This document shows, in pieces, positions 1-7,216 of a stretch of 14,966 nucleotides of DNA. Below the pieces are notes generated by a model. It was not told where the DNA came from. It ran no database searches and saw nothing but the letters and a program-made list of their open reading frames with translations. A program made the position numbers and the translations under genes. The stretch's first letter is position 1, and each line of letters begins with the position of its first letter. Origin of the DNA: an uncultured Sutterella sp. (GTDB taxonomy: Bacteria > Pseudomonadota > Gammaproteobacteria > Burkholderiales > Burkholderiaceae_F); contig CAJKCQ010000055.1 in NCBI GenBank assembly GCA_905198475.1, positions 1 through 14,966 of the forward strand, in the 5' to 3' direction.

Positions 1-355
<355 letters not shown>

Positions 356-540
356 AATCTCTGTTTGTCGCTCTTCTTCGCCGGAATTGAAAGAGAAGAA
401 TTAAATTCTTCCTTTCGGCTTCTTTTGAATAAGCGCGAACTTCGTAAAATTTTTGAGTCGCGGAATCGTGAAATTCCGCCGCTCCTTTCAGAGCTCCTCA
501 AGCTTCCCGACGTTCACACTTATCGGTTCGTTGAATCTGA
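356..540 (-). other. 16S rRNA transcript leader with inverted repeats
   Basis: This untranslated leader lies between the boxA-like site and mature 16S and holds no gene. It has two clear dyads. An imperfect inverted repeat at 389-416 pairs GAAAG and GAAGAA with TTCTTC and CTTTC around a small AT-rich loop, one bulged base apart. A 7-bp stem GCGGAAT/ATTCCGC lies at 460-479. Both fit an rRNA leader that folds during processing. Sequences that pair with the 3' flank of 16S for RNase III cleavage cannot be tested, because the 3' flank is outside the window. Confidence 0.6.
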
Positions 541-542
541 TT

Positions 543-553
543 TTTAAAGAACT
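543..553 (-). promoter_or_regulatory. boxA-like antitermination site of the rrn leader
   Basis: The minus strand reads AGTTCTTTAAAAATC, close to the boxA core TGCTCTTTAACA used by NusB/NusE antitermination complexes. It lies downstream of both rrn promoters and about 190 bases before mature 16S, as expected for an rrn leader. Assignment rests on motif and position only. Confidence 0.7.
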
Positions 554-585
554 GCTGATCTGTTCGATCAGCGAAGGATCGAAAT

Positions 586-612
586 CTTATAGAAGTCTTT
601 CCTTCTTGTCAA
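586..612 (-). promoter_or_regulatory. rrn promoter P2 (sigma70 type)
   Basis: On the minus strand a perfect -35 TTGACA (612-607) is followed, after a short 15-base spacer, by a -10 TATAAG (591-586). The spacer is shorter than the optimum of 16-17, which is common in strong regulated rRNA promoters. A-rich sequence lies just upstream, including AAAAAATC on the transcribed strand. It sits 33 bases upstream of the boxA-like site. Confidence 0.6.
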
Positions 613-688
613 GAGCGATTTGAAGATTTTTTGATTCGTTCGCGTCGCTCCGGACTTGTTTACTGCTTCGTTCGGAAGCAGGATGCGA

Positions 689-738
689 ATTATGTCGTGG
701 TTCGCAGGGTTTGTCAAGGCCTCGAGAAAAATATTTTT
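689..738 (-). promoter_or_regulatory. rrn promoter P1 with UP element
   Basis: On the minus strand TTGACA (717-712) and CATAAT (694-689) are separated by exactly 17 bases. Immediately upstream, bases 738-728 read AAAAATATTTT, which matches the distal UP-element consensus AAAWWTWTTTT at every position. It lies about 10-21 bases upstream of the -35 box, where the RNA polymerase alpha C-terminal domain binds. The proximal UP subsite is poor (CGA instead of AAA). This is probably the main growth-rate-controlled promoter of the rRNA operon. The likely start is near 682. Confidence 0.8.
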
Positions 739-804
739 CGATGAAGTCTGCTGAGGAGATCTCCCTACACTTGACGAACCCATCATCCACCCCGGAGGAC
801 GCTC

Positions 805-2586
805 ATGCTCCGCTACACCATCACGCCCGACGCCGCGCACCATGCCTGGGACGTCGCGCTCACTCTTCCTGCGCCCGCGGCACCGCGCCTAAGGCTCGTC
901 ATGCCGACGTGGACCCCGGGCAGCTACGTACTGCGCGAGTATTCGGGCCGCATCTCGGAGGTGCGCGCCTGGTGTGCGGGCGAGCCTCTCGAGCTCGAGC
1001 AGATCGGCAAGGCCGAATGGATGCTCGATCTCACGGAGGCGCCCGACGCCTCCATGATCGAGATCCGTTGGCGTGCGTTCGCCTTCTCGACGGGCATCCA
1101 CGACGCCTGGCTCGATCACGACCGGGGCTTCATCAATCCCCCCGCGGTGCTCCTCCATCCGGCGGGCCGCACCACGGAGGCGCTCGATGTCGAAGTGGCT
1201 TTCCGGGCGCCGGGCTGGCGCGTGCACACGGCGCTCGACCCCGCCGAAGGGGAGTCCGTCTGGCGCGCCCGCTCGCTCGACGAGCTGTTCGACTCGCCCT
1301 TCGTCCTCACGCCTGAATCGGGCGCGGGGGCCGTGATCTGGACGCTCGAGGCATGCGGCGTGCCGCACGATATCGTGATCACGGGAACCGGGAGCCTCAA
1401 CCGGGAGCGCATCGGACGGGATTTGAAGCGCATCTTCGAAACCGCAGCAGCCTTCTGGGATCCCGAAGCGGCCAAGCCGCCCTTCCGGCGCTACATGCTT
1501 GCGATGCATCTCGGTCCGGGCCTCTACGGCGGGCTTGAGCACGCCGCCGGAACGATGCTCCTCGAAGATCCGCAGACGCTCCCCGCGGCGGGCGAGGCCG
1601 AACCTCCGAAGCGCTACGACGAGTTCCTCGTGCTCGCCGCGCACGAGTACTTCCACGCCTGGCTCGTGAAGCGCCTCAAGCCCGCGGCCTTTCTGCCCTA
1701 CGACCTCTCGCGCGAGACCTACACCCACGACCTCTGGATCTTCGAAGGCTTCACGTCCTACTTCGAGAGCGTCATCGCCCGCCGGGCGGGCGTGATCTCC
1801 GAAGAGGCGTACCGGCGGCACTTCGCCGAGCGGATGAACTTCGCCCTCGGACGCGAGGGGTTCGACGCCATGTCGCTCGCCGAGTCGAGCTTCAACGCCT
1901 GGGTGAAGCTCTACCGTCAGACCGAGGACTCCGCCTACACGCAGATCTCCTACTACACCAAGGGCGCGCTCGCCGCGCTCATCATCAACCGGGCGCTTCT
2001 CGAGCGCTCGGGCGGCGGCGTCTCCCTTGAAGGCTTCCTCGCCCGCTGGTTCGCCGGCGTACGGGGCGCCGTCGCCGCCGGACGCTGGCCGGGCCTCGCC
2101 GACGGAGCCTTGGGCGACGTGATTGCGGAGACGACGGGCGTCGACCTGCGTGCGCTCATCGCGACGCTCGTCCATGAACGCGACGGGCGGCGCTTCTGGG
2201 TGAAGGAGGTCGAGGCGTCGCTCGCCGCCGAAGGCTTGAAGAGCGAACCGGATCCGGAGGCGCCCGCGGCGCTGCGCATCGCCGGCATCACCTGCCGTCG
2301 CGAGGCCGGACGCGTCGTCGCGGGCTACGTGCCCTCACGCTCGCCCGCCTTCGCCGCCGGGCTCTTCGCGGGCGACGAGATCATCGCCGTGGCCGGGGAG
2401 CGCACCACGCCCGAAGGGTTCGCGCGCCAAATCGAGCGCGCCCGGGGGCGCAGGGTCGAGATTCACTACTTCCGCGGGCCGCGGCTCCTCTCAGGCACGC
2501 TCGACCTCGCGGCCGCACCCGACCCGGCGTTCCTTGAGCTTCTGCCGCGCCGGATCGTGCCGCTCGATCAGAAGAGCGGCTCCTGA
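805..2586 (+). CDS. M61 family (glycyl) aminopeptidase with C-terminal PDZ domain
   Basis: The 593-residue product is a zinc metallopeptidase of family M61. The N-terminal third (about residues 1-180) is the beta-rich domain seen in this family, with the typical segment PTWTPGSYVLREYSG. The catalytic HExxH motif is HEYFH at 280-284. The third zinc ligand is Glu314 in WIFEGFTSYFE. A PDZ-like domain follows at about 490-575, with GYVPSRSPAFAAGLFAGDEI as its ligand-binding loop region. There is no signal peptide, so it is probably cytoplasmic. A strong Shine-Dalgarno GGAGGA (794-799) lies 5 bases before the ATG and fixes the start. The gene diverges from the rRNA operon; I found no convincing promoter for it in the shared region. 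Its 3' end overlaps ung. The physiological substrate is unknown; family members prefer N-terminal Gly or Ala. Confidence 0.93.
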   Translation: MLRYTITPDAAHHAWDVALTLPAPAAPRLRLVMPTWTPGSYVLREYSGRISEVRAWCAGEPLELEQIGKAEWMLDLTEAPDASMIEIRWRAFAFSTGIHDAWLDHDRGFINPPAVLLHPAGRTTEALDVEVAFRAPGWRVHTALDPAEGESVWRARSLDELFDSPFVLTPESGAGAVIWTLEACGVPHDIVITGTGSLNRERIGRDLKRIFETAAAFWDPEAAKPPFRRYMLAMHLGPGLYGGLEHAAGTMLLEDPQTLPAAGEAEPPKRYDEFLVLAAHEYFHAWLVKRLKPAAFLPYDLSRETYTHDLWIFEGFTSYFESVIARRAGVISEEAYRRHFAERMNFALGREGFDAMSLAESSFNAWVKLYRQTEDSAYTQISYYTKGALAALIINRALLERSGGGVSLEGFLARWFAGVRGAVAAGRWPGLADGALGDVIAETTGVDLRALIATLVHERDGRRFWVKEVEASLAAEGLKSEPDPEAPAALRIAGITCRREAGRVVAGYVPSRSPAFAAGLFAGDEIIAVAGERTTPEGFARQIERARGRRVEIHYFRGPRLLSGTLDLAAAPDPAFLELLPRRIVPLDQKSGS

Positions 2587-3287
2587 ACGGGATCCGGAGC
2601 GCCCTCCCAGCGCACGGGCGCCCCGCCGCGGCCGACGAGCCATTCATTCGCCGCGGCGAAGCACCGCGAACGCAGAAAGGCGTCCTCGCCGCGCGAGGCC
2701 GAGAGGGGCGAAGGGTGCGAAGCCGTGAGCACGCAGTGCTTCGACTCGTCGATGAGGGGGCGGAGCTTCTGCGCGGGCCGTCCCCAGAGGAAGAAGACGA
2801 GGCCCGTGCGTTCACGCGAGAGGGCCTCGATCACGCCGGATGTGAAAGGCTCCCACCCCCAACCCGCGTGCGAGAGCGGCCGGCCCGCCTCGACCGTGAG
2901 GACGGGATTGAGGAGCAGCACGCCCGCGCGCGCCCAGTCCGTAAGGTCGCCGCACGTGCGCAGGGCCGTTCCCGGAGCGCCCGCCGCGACCACCTTGAAG
3001 ATGTTGCGCAATGAGGGCGGAAGCTTCTCGCCGCGGGGTACCGAAAAGGCGAGGCCGCAGGCCTTGCCGGGCGTGTGATAGGGGTCCTGTCCGATGATCA
3101 CCGCCCGCACGGACTCGAAGGGCGTGAGCTCGAGCGCTCGGAAGGGCGTTGGCGGAAAGACGTCGGCGGGATCGTCAGCGATGCGCTTGAGAAGCGCCGC
3201 GCCGCCCGGCGAGGCAAGAAAGGCGTCGGCCGCGGCGCGCCAGCGTCCGGTGAGGCGCGCCGTGGAGAATTCTGGCTTAGCCGTCAT
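2568..3287 (-). CDS. ung: Uracil-DNA glycosylase, family 1
   Basis: The 239-residue enzyme removes uracil from DNA to start base excision repair. GQDPYH at 66-71 carries the Asp68 that activates water. HPSPLS at 191-196 is the leucine-intercalation loop with the catalytic His191. LLLNPVLTV near 124-132 and FFLWGRPAQK near 165-174 are also typical. Length fits the family. The frame is open far upstream, but only the ATG at 3287 gives a normal N-terminus. That ATG overlaps the stop of the preceding gene by one base (TGATG), and there is no Shine-Dalgarno before it, so translation probably depends on coupling. Last gene of the rpe operon; its last 19 bases overlap the end of the convergent M61 gene. 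Confidence 0.96.
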   Translation of the reverse strand: MTAKPEFSTARLTGRWRAAADAFLASPGGAALLKRIADDPADVFPPTPFRALELTPFESVRAVIIGQDPYHTPGKACGLAFSVPRGEKLPPSLRNIFKVVAAGAPGTALRTCGDLTDWARAGVLLLNPVLTVEAGRPLSHAGWGWEPFTSGVIEALSRERTGLVFFLWGRPAQKLRPLIDESKHCVLTASHPSPLSASRGEDAFLRSRCFAAANEWLVGRGGAPVRWEGAPDPVQEPLF

Positions 3288-3736
3288 CAGTAGCGCTGCT
3301 GCGAGAGGTGGCGGTTCATGAGGATGTTGGTGCGGATGCGGTAGTAGCCGATCCGGCAGGAGAGCTCCGCGTTCTGCTCGATGCGCCGGGCGCCCTTTGT
3401 GGCGTCGCCCACGAAGTCGCACTCGCGCTTCACGAAGGTCTCGAAGCTCTGCCCGGCGAGAATGAACTTGTTCCAAAGCGTGCGCCGCCCGGACTCCTTG
3501 TCGAGCGCCTTGGCGAGCGACGCGACGCGGTCGGTCACGTTCTTGTACTGCGCCTGGGTCATCTCGAGCTCCATCTCGAGGCAGCGCCCCTTCGCCTCGG
3601 CGTCGTCTCCCTTCGCCTTGGCGTAGCAGGCCGTCACGGCCTCGGACGTGGGCGACTCGGCCTGGGCGGCCGCCCATGCGGCGCCCGCCGAAAACGTGAG
3701 GACAGCCGCAAATGCGGCAAGAAGAGCGCGCTTCAT
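3287..3736 (-). CDS. Secreted LprI-like (DUF1311) protein
   Basis: The 149-residue product has a classic Sec signal peptide: Lys and Arg at the N-terminus, a hydrophobic stretch to about residue 20, and a probable cut after AWA (21-23). The mature part has four cysteines (37, 52, 106, 127), suggesting two disulfides in the periplasm. The pattern Trp88-x-x-Phe91, then RECDF and a Cys near the C-terminus, resembles the LprI/DUF1311 domain of lysozyme-inhibitor type proteins. The match is from memory and moderate, and inhibitor activity is not shown. The start overlaps the gph stop by 4 bases (ATGA), with GGGAG 8 bases before the ATG. A small envelope protein in an operon of cytosolic enzymes is unusual. 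Confidence 0.72.
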   Translation of the reverse strand: MKRALLAAFAAVLTFSAGAAWAAAQAESPTSEAVTACYAKAKGDDAEAKGRCLEMELEMTQAQYKNVTDRVASLAKALDKESGRRTLWNKFILAGQSFETFVKRECDFVGDATKGARRIEQNAELSCRIGYYRIRTNILMNRHLSQQRY

Positions 3737-4425
3737 CGCTTGAGCTCCCTGATCAGTTGAGCGCACACGTGCGCGACGTCCGGCTGCACTTCGTGAAAGT
3801 CCTCCGCGGCGGCCCAAGCGGCGAGCGGCACGCCCTCGTTGTAGCCCGTCTCGACGAGCATGGCGCGCACGCCCGCGGCGCGCGCGGCAAGCGCGTCGTT
3901 GCGGCTGTCGCCGACCATCACGCACTCGGCGGGCGCGACGCCCGCCTCGCGCATGGCCCGCTCGATCATGTCGGGCGCGGGCTTGGGACGTTCGGCGCCG
4001 CCCGCGCCGATCACGCCGTTGAAGAGGCCGGCGAGCCCCCGCCCCTCGAGGAACACCCGTGCGAGGGGCTCCTCCTTGTTCGTCACGACCCAACAGGCGA
4101 CGCCCGCGCTCCGCAGCGCCCGCACGCCCTCGAAGGCGCCGGGGTAGGCGCTGATGCGGCTGCCGTCCATCTCCGACCAGACCTCGACGAGGCTGCGCAG
4201 CAGCGCGTCTTCCGAGAACCCGTCGACGGGCGCGCCCGCGGCGCGCCACCACTTCATCAAGCGCTCGATCAGCACCCGCACGCCGCCGCCGATCATCACG
4301 CCCACCACCTCGTCGGCGGGCTCCGGGAGGCCGTGCGCGCGCGCAAGCCGCCGCACGCCCTCGGCGATCTCAGGGAGCGAGCTCACGAGCGTGCCGTCAA
4401 GGTCGAAGCAGGCGAGGCGGATCAT
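3733..4425 (-). CDS. gph: Phosphoglycolate phosphatase (HAD superfamily)
   Basis: The 230-residue HAD hydrolase dephosphorylates 2-phosphoglycolate, a product of oxidative DNA damage repair or oxygenase reactions. Motif I is DLDGT with Asp8 (nucleophile) and Asp10. Motif II is the Thr of VVTNK, motif III the Lys of RPKPAPDM, and motif IV GDSRND. A helical cap domain lies at about residues 18-85. The start codon overlaps the rpe stop (ATGA) and has GGAGAG (4431-4436) 5 bases upstream inside rpe. The rpe-gph pair is a common proteobacterial linkage, which supports phosphoglycolate as substrate, although HAD specificity cannot be read from motifs alone. Confidence 0.9.
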   Translation of the reverse strand: MIRLACFDLDGTLVSSLPEIAEGVRRLARAHGLPEPADEVVGVMIGGGVRVLIERLMKWWRAAGAPVDGFSEDALLRSLVEVWSEMDGSRISAYPGAFEGVRALRSAGVACWVVTNKEEPLARVFLEGRGLAGLFNGVIGAGGAERPKPAPDMIERAMREAGVAPAECVMVGDSRNDALAARAAGVRAMLVETGYNEGVPLAAWAAAEDFHEVQPDVAHVCAQLIRELKR

Positions 4426-5120
4426 TCACACTCTCCAAGGGCGGCGACCGCATCCTTCATGCTTTGGATCACCGCGCGGTAGCCCTCGGGCGAACCCGCG
4501 CCGAAGACGGCCGAACCCGCGACGAAGGTGTCCGCGCCCGCCGCGGCGATGCGCGCGATGTTGCCGGGCTTCACGCCGCCGTCCACCTCGAGGGCGATCT
4601 CGCGCCCCGTGGCGGCCTTGTACGCGTCGAGCCGGGCGCGCACTTCGGCGAGCTTCTCGATCGTGGACTCGATGAAGCTCTGCCCGCCGAAGCCCGGGTT
4701 GACGCTCATGAGGAGCACGACGTCGATCCGGTCGAGCTCGTAGTCGAGGTACGAGAGCGGGGTAGCGGGGTTGAAGACGAGACCCGCCTTGCGGCCGGCC
4801 GAGCGGATGAGCTGCAGCGTGCGGTCCACGTGCCGGGTCGCCTCGCAGTGAAAGGTGATGATGTCCGCGCCCGCGTCGATGAAGCTCGGAATGAGCGCGT
4901 CCACCGGCTCGATCATCAGATGCACGTCGATCGGGATCGAGACGTGCGGGCGGATCGCCTTCAGGACGAGCGGCCCGACGGTGAGGTTCGGCACGTAGTG
5001 GTTGTCCATCACGTCGAAGTGGATCCAGTCGGCGCCCGCCTGGGCGACGTCGCGGACTTCCTCGCCCAGACGGGCGAAGTCGGCGGAAAGAATGGACGGA
5101 GCGATGCGGCAGGTTCGCAT
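4422..5120 (-). CDS. rpe: Ribulose-phosphate 3-epimerase
   Basis: The 232-residue TIM-barrel enzyme interconverts ribulose 5-phosphate and xylulose 5-phosphate in the pentose phosphate pathway. The metal site is visible: His34 and Asp36 in HFDVMDNHYVPN, His67 in HLMIE, and Asp180 in EVDGGV. The phosphate and substrate loop is MSVNPGFGGQ (138-147). The open frame runs on to 5282, but the ATG at 5120 gives the standard N-terminus IAPSILSADF and has GGAGA 5 bases upstream. First gene of a four-gene operon joined to gph by a 4-base overlap. It diverges from mltA across a 160-base gap. Confidence 0.97.
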   Translation of the reverse strand: MRTCRIAPSILSADFARLGEEVRDVAQAGADWIHFDVMDNHYVPNLTVGPLVLKAIRPHVSIPIDVHLMIEPVDALIPSFIDAGADIITFHCEATRHVDRTLQLIRSAGRKAGLVFNPATPLSYLDYELDRIDVVLLMSVNPGFGGQSFIESTIEKLAEVRARLDAYKAATGREIALEVDGGVKPGNIARIAAAGADTFVAGSAVFGAGSPEGYRAVIQSMKDAVAALGECE

Positions 5121-5184
5121 GAATGTCTCCAGACGAAGCGGTGTCTCGGACGGGCGCGGTGCGCCCCGGGGAAAAAACGGCCTC

Positions 5185-5190
5185 AGTATA
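5185..5190 (-). promoter_or_regulatory. Possible -10 box for the rpe operon
   Basis: The minus strand reads TATACT, a 5 of 6 match to the -10 consensus, 65 bases before the rpe ATG. The expected -35 region falls in a GC-only palindrome (5199-5214) and has no TTGACA-like sequence. If used, it would need an activator or would be weak. Confidence 0.35.
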
Positions 5191-5198
5191 TCTGCCCG

Positions 5199-5214
5199 GG
5201 CGCCCCGGGGCGCC
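5199..5214. repeat. 16-bp perfect GC palindrome between rpe and mltA
   Basis: The sequence GGCGCCCCGGGGCGCC equals its own reverse complement. It lies midway between the divergent rpe and mltA genes, next to candidate promoter elements for both. It could be an operator or just GC-rich chance. Confidence 0.6.
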
Positions 5215-5242
5215 TGCCAGGAGGAGTGCTTCGGACTAGACT
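5214..5242 (+). promoter_or_regulatory. Candidate mltA promoter
   Basis: CTGCCA (5214-5219) and TAGACT (5237-5242) are 17 bases apart, 38 bases before the mltA start. Each hexamer matches consensus at 4 of 6 positions. The -35 box touches the end of the 5199-5214 palindrome. Confidence 0.4.
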
Positions 5243-5280
5243 GCTCAGACTTTTTTGAAGACGCCTTCGGCCTCCCGCTC

Positions 5281-6489
5281 ATGTCCGACCTCCGTCAACC
5301 CCGTCCAAAGACGCTCCCGCGGCCGCGCACCGCCGCCGCACTCGCCCTCCTTGCGCTTCTCGCCGCCTGCACGACCGTGGAGCGACCGCCCGAGAAGAAG
5401 CCCGTGCCCGAAACCGCCTTCACCGCCGTGAGCTGGGAGGAGACGGGCGACGCGGACGCCCGGGGCTGGAGCGAGGCGCTCTCGGCCTTCCGCCGCTCCT
5501 GCCGCACCATCGCGGCCAACCCCGCCTGGGCGGCGCCCTGCCGGGCGGCGGACGCGGCCGATCCAGCCGCGGCGCAGACCTTCTTCAGAACCGCCTTCAC
5601 GCCCTGGCGCGTCGAGGCGCCCGCCGGCGACGCGCTCACCGACACGGGCCTCATGACGGGCTACTACGAGCCGCTCCTCAAGGGGAGCCGGGTGAAGACC
5701 GGACGCTTCGCGCATCCGATTTACGGCGTGCCCGACGACCTGCTCGTGATCGACCTCGGCGAGCAGCACCCGGAGCTCAAGGGGCTGCGGCTGCGCGGAC
5801 GGCTCGAGGGGCGCCGGGTCGTGCCCTACGACCGGCGCAGCGCCATTCAGGAGCGCGGCGACATGGCGCGCTGGGCGATCGCCTGGGCCGACGATCCCGT
5901 GGACGTCTTCTTTCTGCAGATTCAGGGCTCGGGCCGGGTCGAGCTCCCCGACGGCTCCTTCATGCGCGTGGGCTACGCGGATCAGAACGGCTGGAAGTAT
6001 CGCTCGATCAGCGGCTGGCTCGTGCAGCACGAAGGCCTCAAGCCCTCGGAACTCTCCATGCAGCGCATCCGCGCCTGGGCGAAGGCCCATCCGGAGAAGG
6101 TGAAGGAGGCGCTCGCACAGAATCCGAGCTTCATCTTCTTTGAGGAGCGCTCGGGCGACCCGGCGCTCGGCCCCGTGGGCGCGCAGGGCGTCGCCCTGAC
6201 CCCGGGCGCCTCCGTCGCGGTGGACCCGAAGCGCTGGCGGCTCGGCACGCCCTTCATCGTCGCGACCGAACAGGACCGGCCGGCGCTCTCCTTCACGCGC
6301 CCCGTGGTCGCGCAGGACACGGGCGGAGCCATCAAGGGGGTGCTGCGCTTCGACTACTTCTGGGGGTTCGGCGATGAAGCCGGTTCGGCCGCGGGCCGCC
6401 AGAAGAGCCGCGTGAAGGCCTGGGTGCTCGTGCCCGCCGGCCTCACGCCCGAAGACGTGATTCCCGCGGGCGCGAGGAAGGTGAAGTAG
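5281..6489 (+). CDS. mltA: Membrane-bound lytic murein transglycosylase A (lipoprotein)
   Basis: The 402-residue lipoprotein cleaves peptidoglycan glycan strands to form 1,6-anhydromuramic ends. An Arg-rich N-terminus, a hydrophobic segment (19-29) and the lipobox LLAAC with Cys30 mark a lipoprotein signal. MltA signatures follow: GYYEPLLKGS, HPIYGVPDDL, FFLQIQGSGRV, GYADQNGWKYRSI, GPVGAQGVALTPG. The 3D domain carries the catalytic Asp346 in AQDTGGAIKG, then FDYFWGFGDEAG. The frame is open upstream, but only the ATG at 5281 puts a signal peptide at the N-terminus. There is no clear Shine-Dalgarno. It converges on dsbC with 4 bases between the stop codons. Confidence 0.95.
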   Translation: MSDLRQPRPKTLPRPRTAAALALLALLAACTTVERPPEKKPVPETAFTAVSWEETGDADARGWSEALSAFRRSCRTIAANPAWAAPCRAADAADPAAAQTFFRTAFTPWRVEAPAGDALTDTGLMTGYYEPLLKGSRVKTGRFAHPIYGVPDDLLVIDLGEQHPELKGLRLRGRLEGRRVVPYDRRSAIQERGDMARWAIAWADDPVDVFFLQIQGSGRVELPDGSFMRVGYADQNGWKYRSISGWLVQHEGLKPSELSMQRIRAWAKAHPEKVKEALAQNPSFIFFEERSGDPALGPVGAQGVALTPGASVAVDPKRWRLGTPFIVATEQDRPALSFTRPVVAQDTGGAIKGVLRFDYFWGFGDEAGSAAGRQKSRVKAWVLVPAGLTPEDVIPAGARKVK

Positions 6490-6493
6490 TGCC

Positions 6494-7216
6494 TCAGCGC
6501 GCCGTCTTCTGCTCGTCGAGGATCTGGGCGAAGTCCGACGCCGAAACCGCACCCGTCATGCGGTCGCCCGTGGGGAAGAAGAACGTGGGCGCGCCCGTCA
6601 CGTTGTAGCGGCCCGCGAGCGAGAGGTTGCGCTGCATCACCGAGGCGTCGCAGTCCACCGGGGCGTCGGGCGGCGTGATGCCCTTGCGCATCCAGTCCGC
6701 CCAGGCCTTGGAGGGGTTCTTCGCGCAGACGATCTCGCGGTTGTTCTGCTCGCCGCGGATCATCGGCGTGACGAAGGTGTAGACCGTGAGGTCGCCCACC
6801 TGCTCGAAGACGCGCTCCATCGCGCGGCAGTAGGTGCAGTTCGCGTCCGAGAAAACGATCACCTCGCGCGTACCCTTGCCGAAGACCTGCTTCACGGCGT
6901 CTTCGCGCGGCCAGCGCTTCCAGTTCTCGCGCGCCCAGTCCTTGAGCCGCAGCTGCGTCTGGTTGGTCTGCGTCTTCGTGTCGATGATCGAGCCCGAGAA
7001 GACGTAGCGCACCTCGTCGTCCACGTAGAAGAGCCGGTCCTGGATGAAGACCTCCCAGAGGCCCGCGATCGGCGCGGGCTTCACGCTGTCGGCCCTGAGA
7101 CCGGTGTTCTTCATGAGGTGATCGCGCACGGACTGCTCATCGGCCGAGGCGGCTCCGGAGAGAAGCGCGAGCGCGGCGCAGGCCGCGGCGGCGAATTGCT
7201 TGAGACGGGTGGTCAT
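6494..7216 (-). CDS. dsbC: Thiol:disulfide interchange protein DsbC (periplasmic isomerase)
   Basis: The 240-residue protein has a Sec signal peptide with probable cleavage after ASA (23-25). The DsbC/DsbG N-terminal dimerisation domain spans about 26-90, then a linker helix, then a thioredoxin fold. The active site is CTYC at 127-130, the cis-proline is Pro210 in GAPTFFF, and Cys164 and Cys189 can form the structural disulfide. DsbC corrects wrong disulfides and is kept reduced by DsbD. A consensus AAGGAGG (7230-7236) lies 13 bases before the ATG, a rather long spacing. DsbG is the alternative; CTYC and the size fit DsbC better. Confidence 0.93.
   Translation of the reverse strand: MTTRLKQFAAAACAALALLSGAASADEQSVRDHLMKNTGLRADSVKPAPIAGLWEVFIQDRLFYVDDEVRYVFSGSIIDTKTQTNQTQLRLKDWARENWKRWPREDAVKQVFGKGTREVIVFSDANCTYCRAMERVFEQVGDLTVYTFVTPMIRGEQNNREIVCAKNPSKAWADWMRKGITPPDAPVDCDASVMQRNLSLAGRYNVTGAPTFFFPTGDRMTGAVSASDFAQILDEQKTAR

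Noticed and set aside
889..2175. 428-residue open frame antisense to the M61 gene
   Set aside because: Composition is Arg/Gly/Glu-rich as expected for the antisense of a GC-rich gene; the M61 frame has clear catalytic motifs.
3288..3677. N-terminal extension of ung to 3677
   Set aside because: The extension is Arg-rich shadow of the LprI-like gene; Ung begins normally at 3287.
5121..5282. N-terminal extension of rpe to 5282
   Set aside because: Non-conserved sequence crossing the divergent promoter region; the ATG at 5120 has a Shine-Dalgarno and the standard N-terminus.
5245..6552. 435-residue open frame antisense to mltA
   Set aside because: Low-complexity Arg/Gly/His composition; the MltA motifs on the other strand are decisive.
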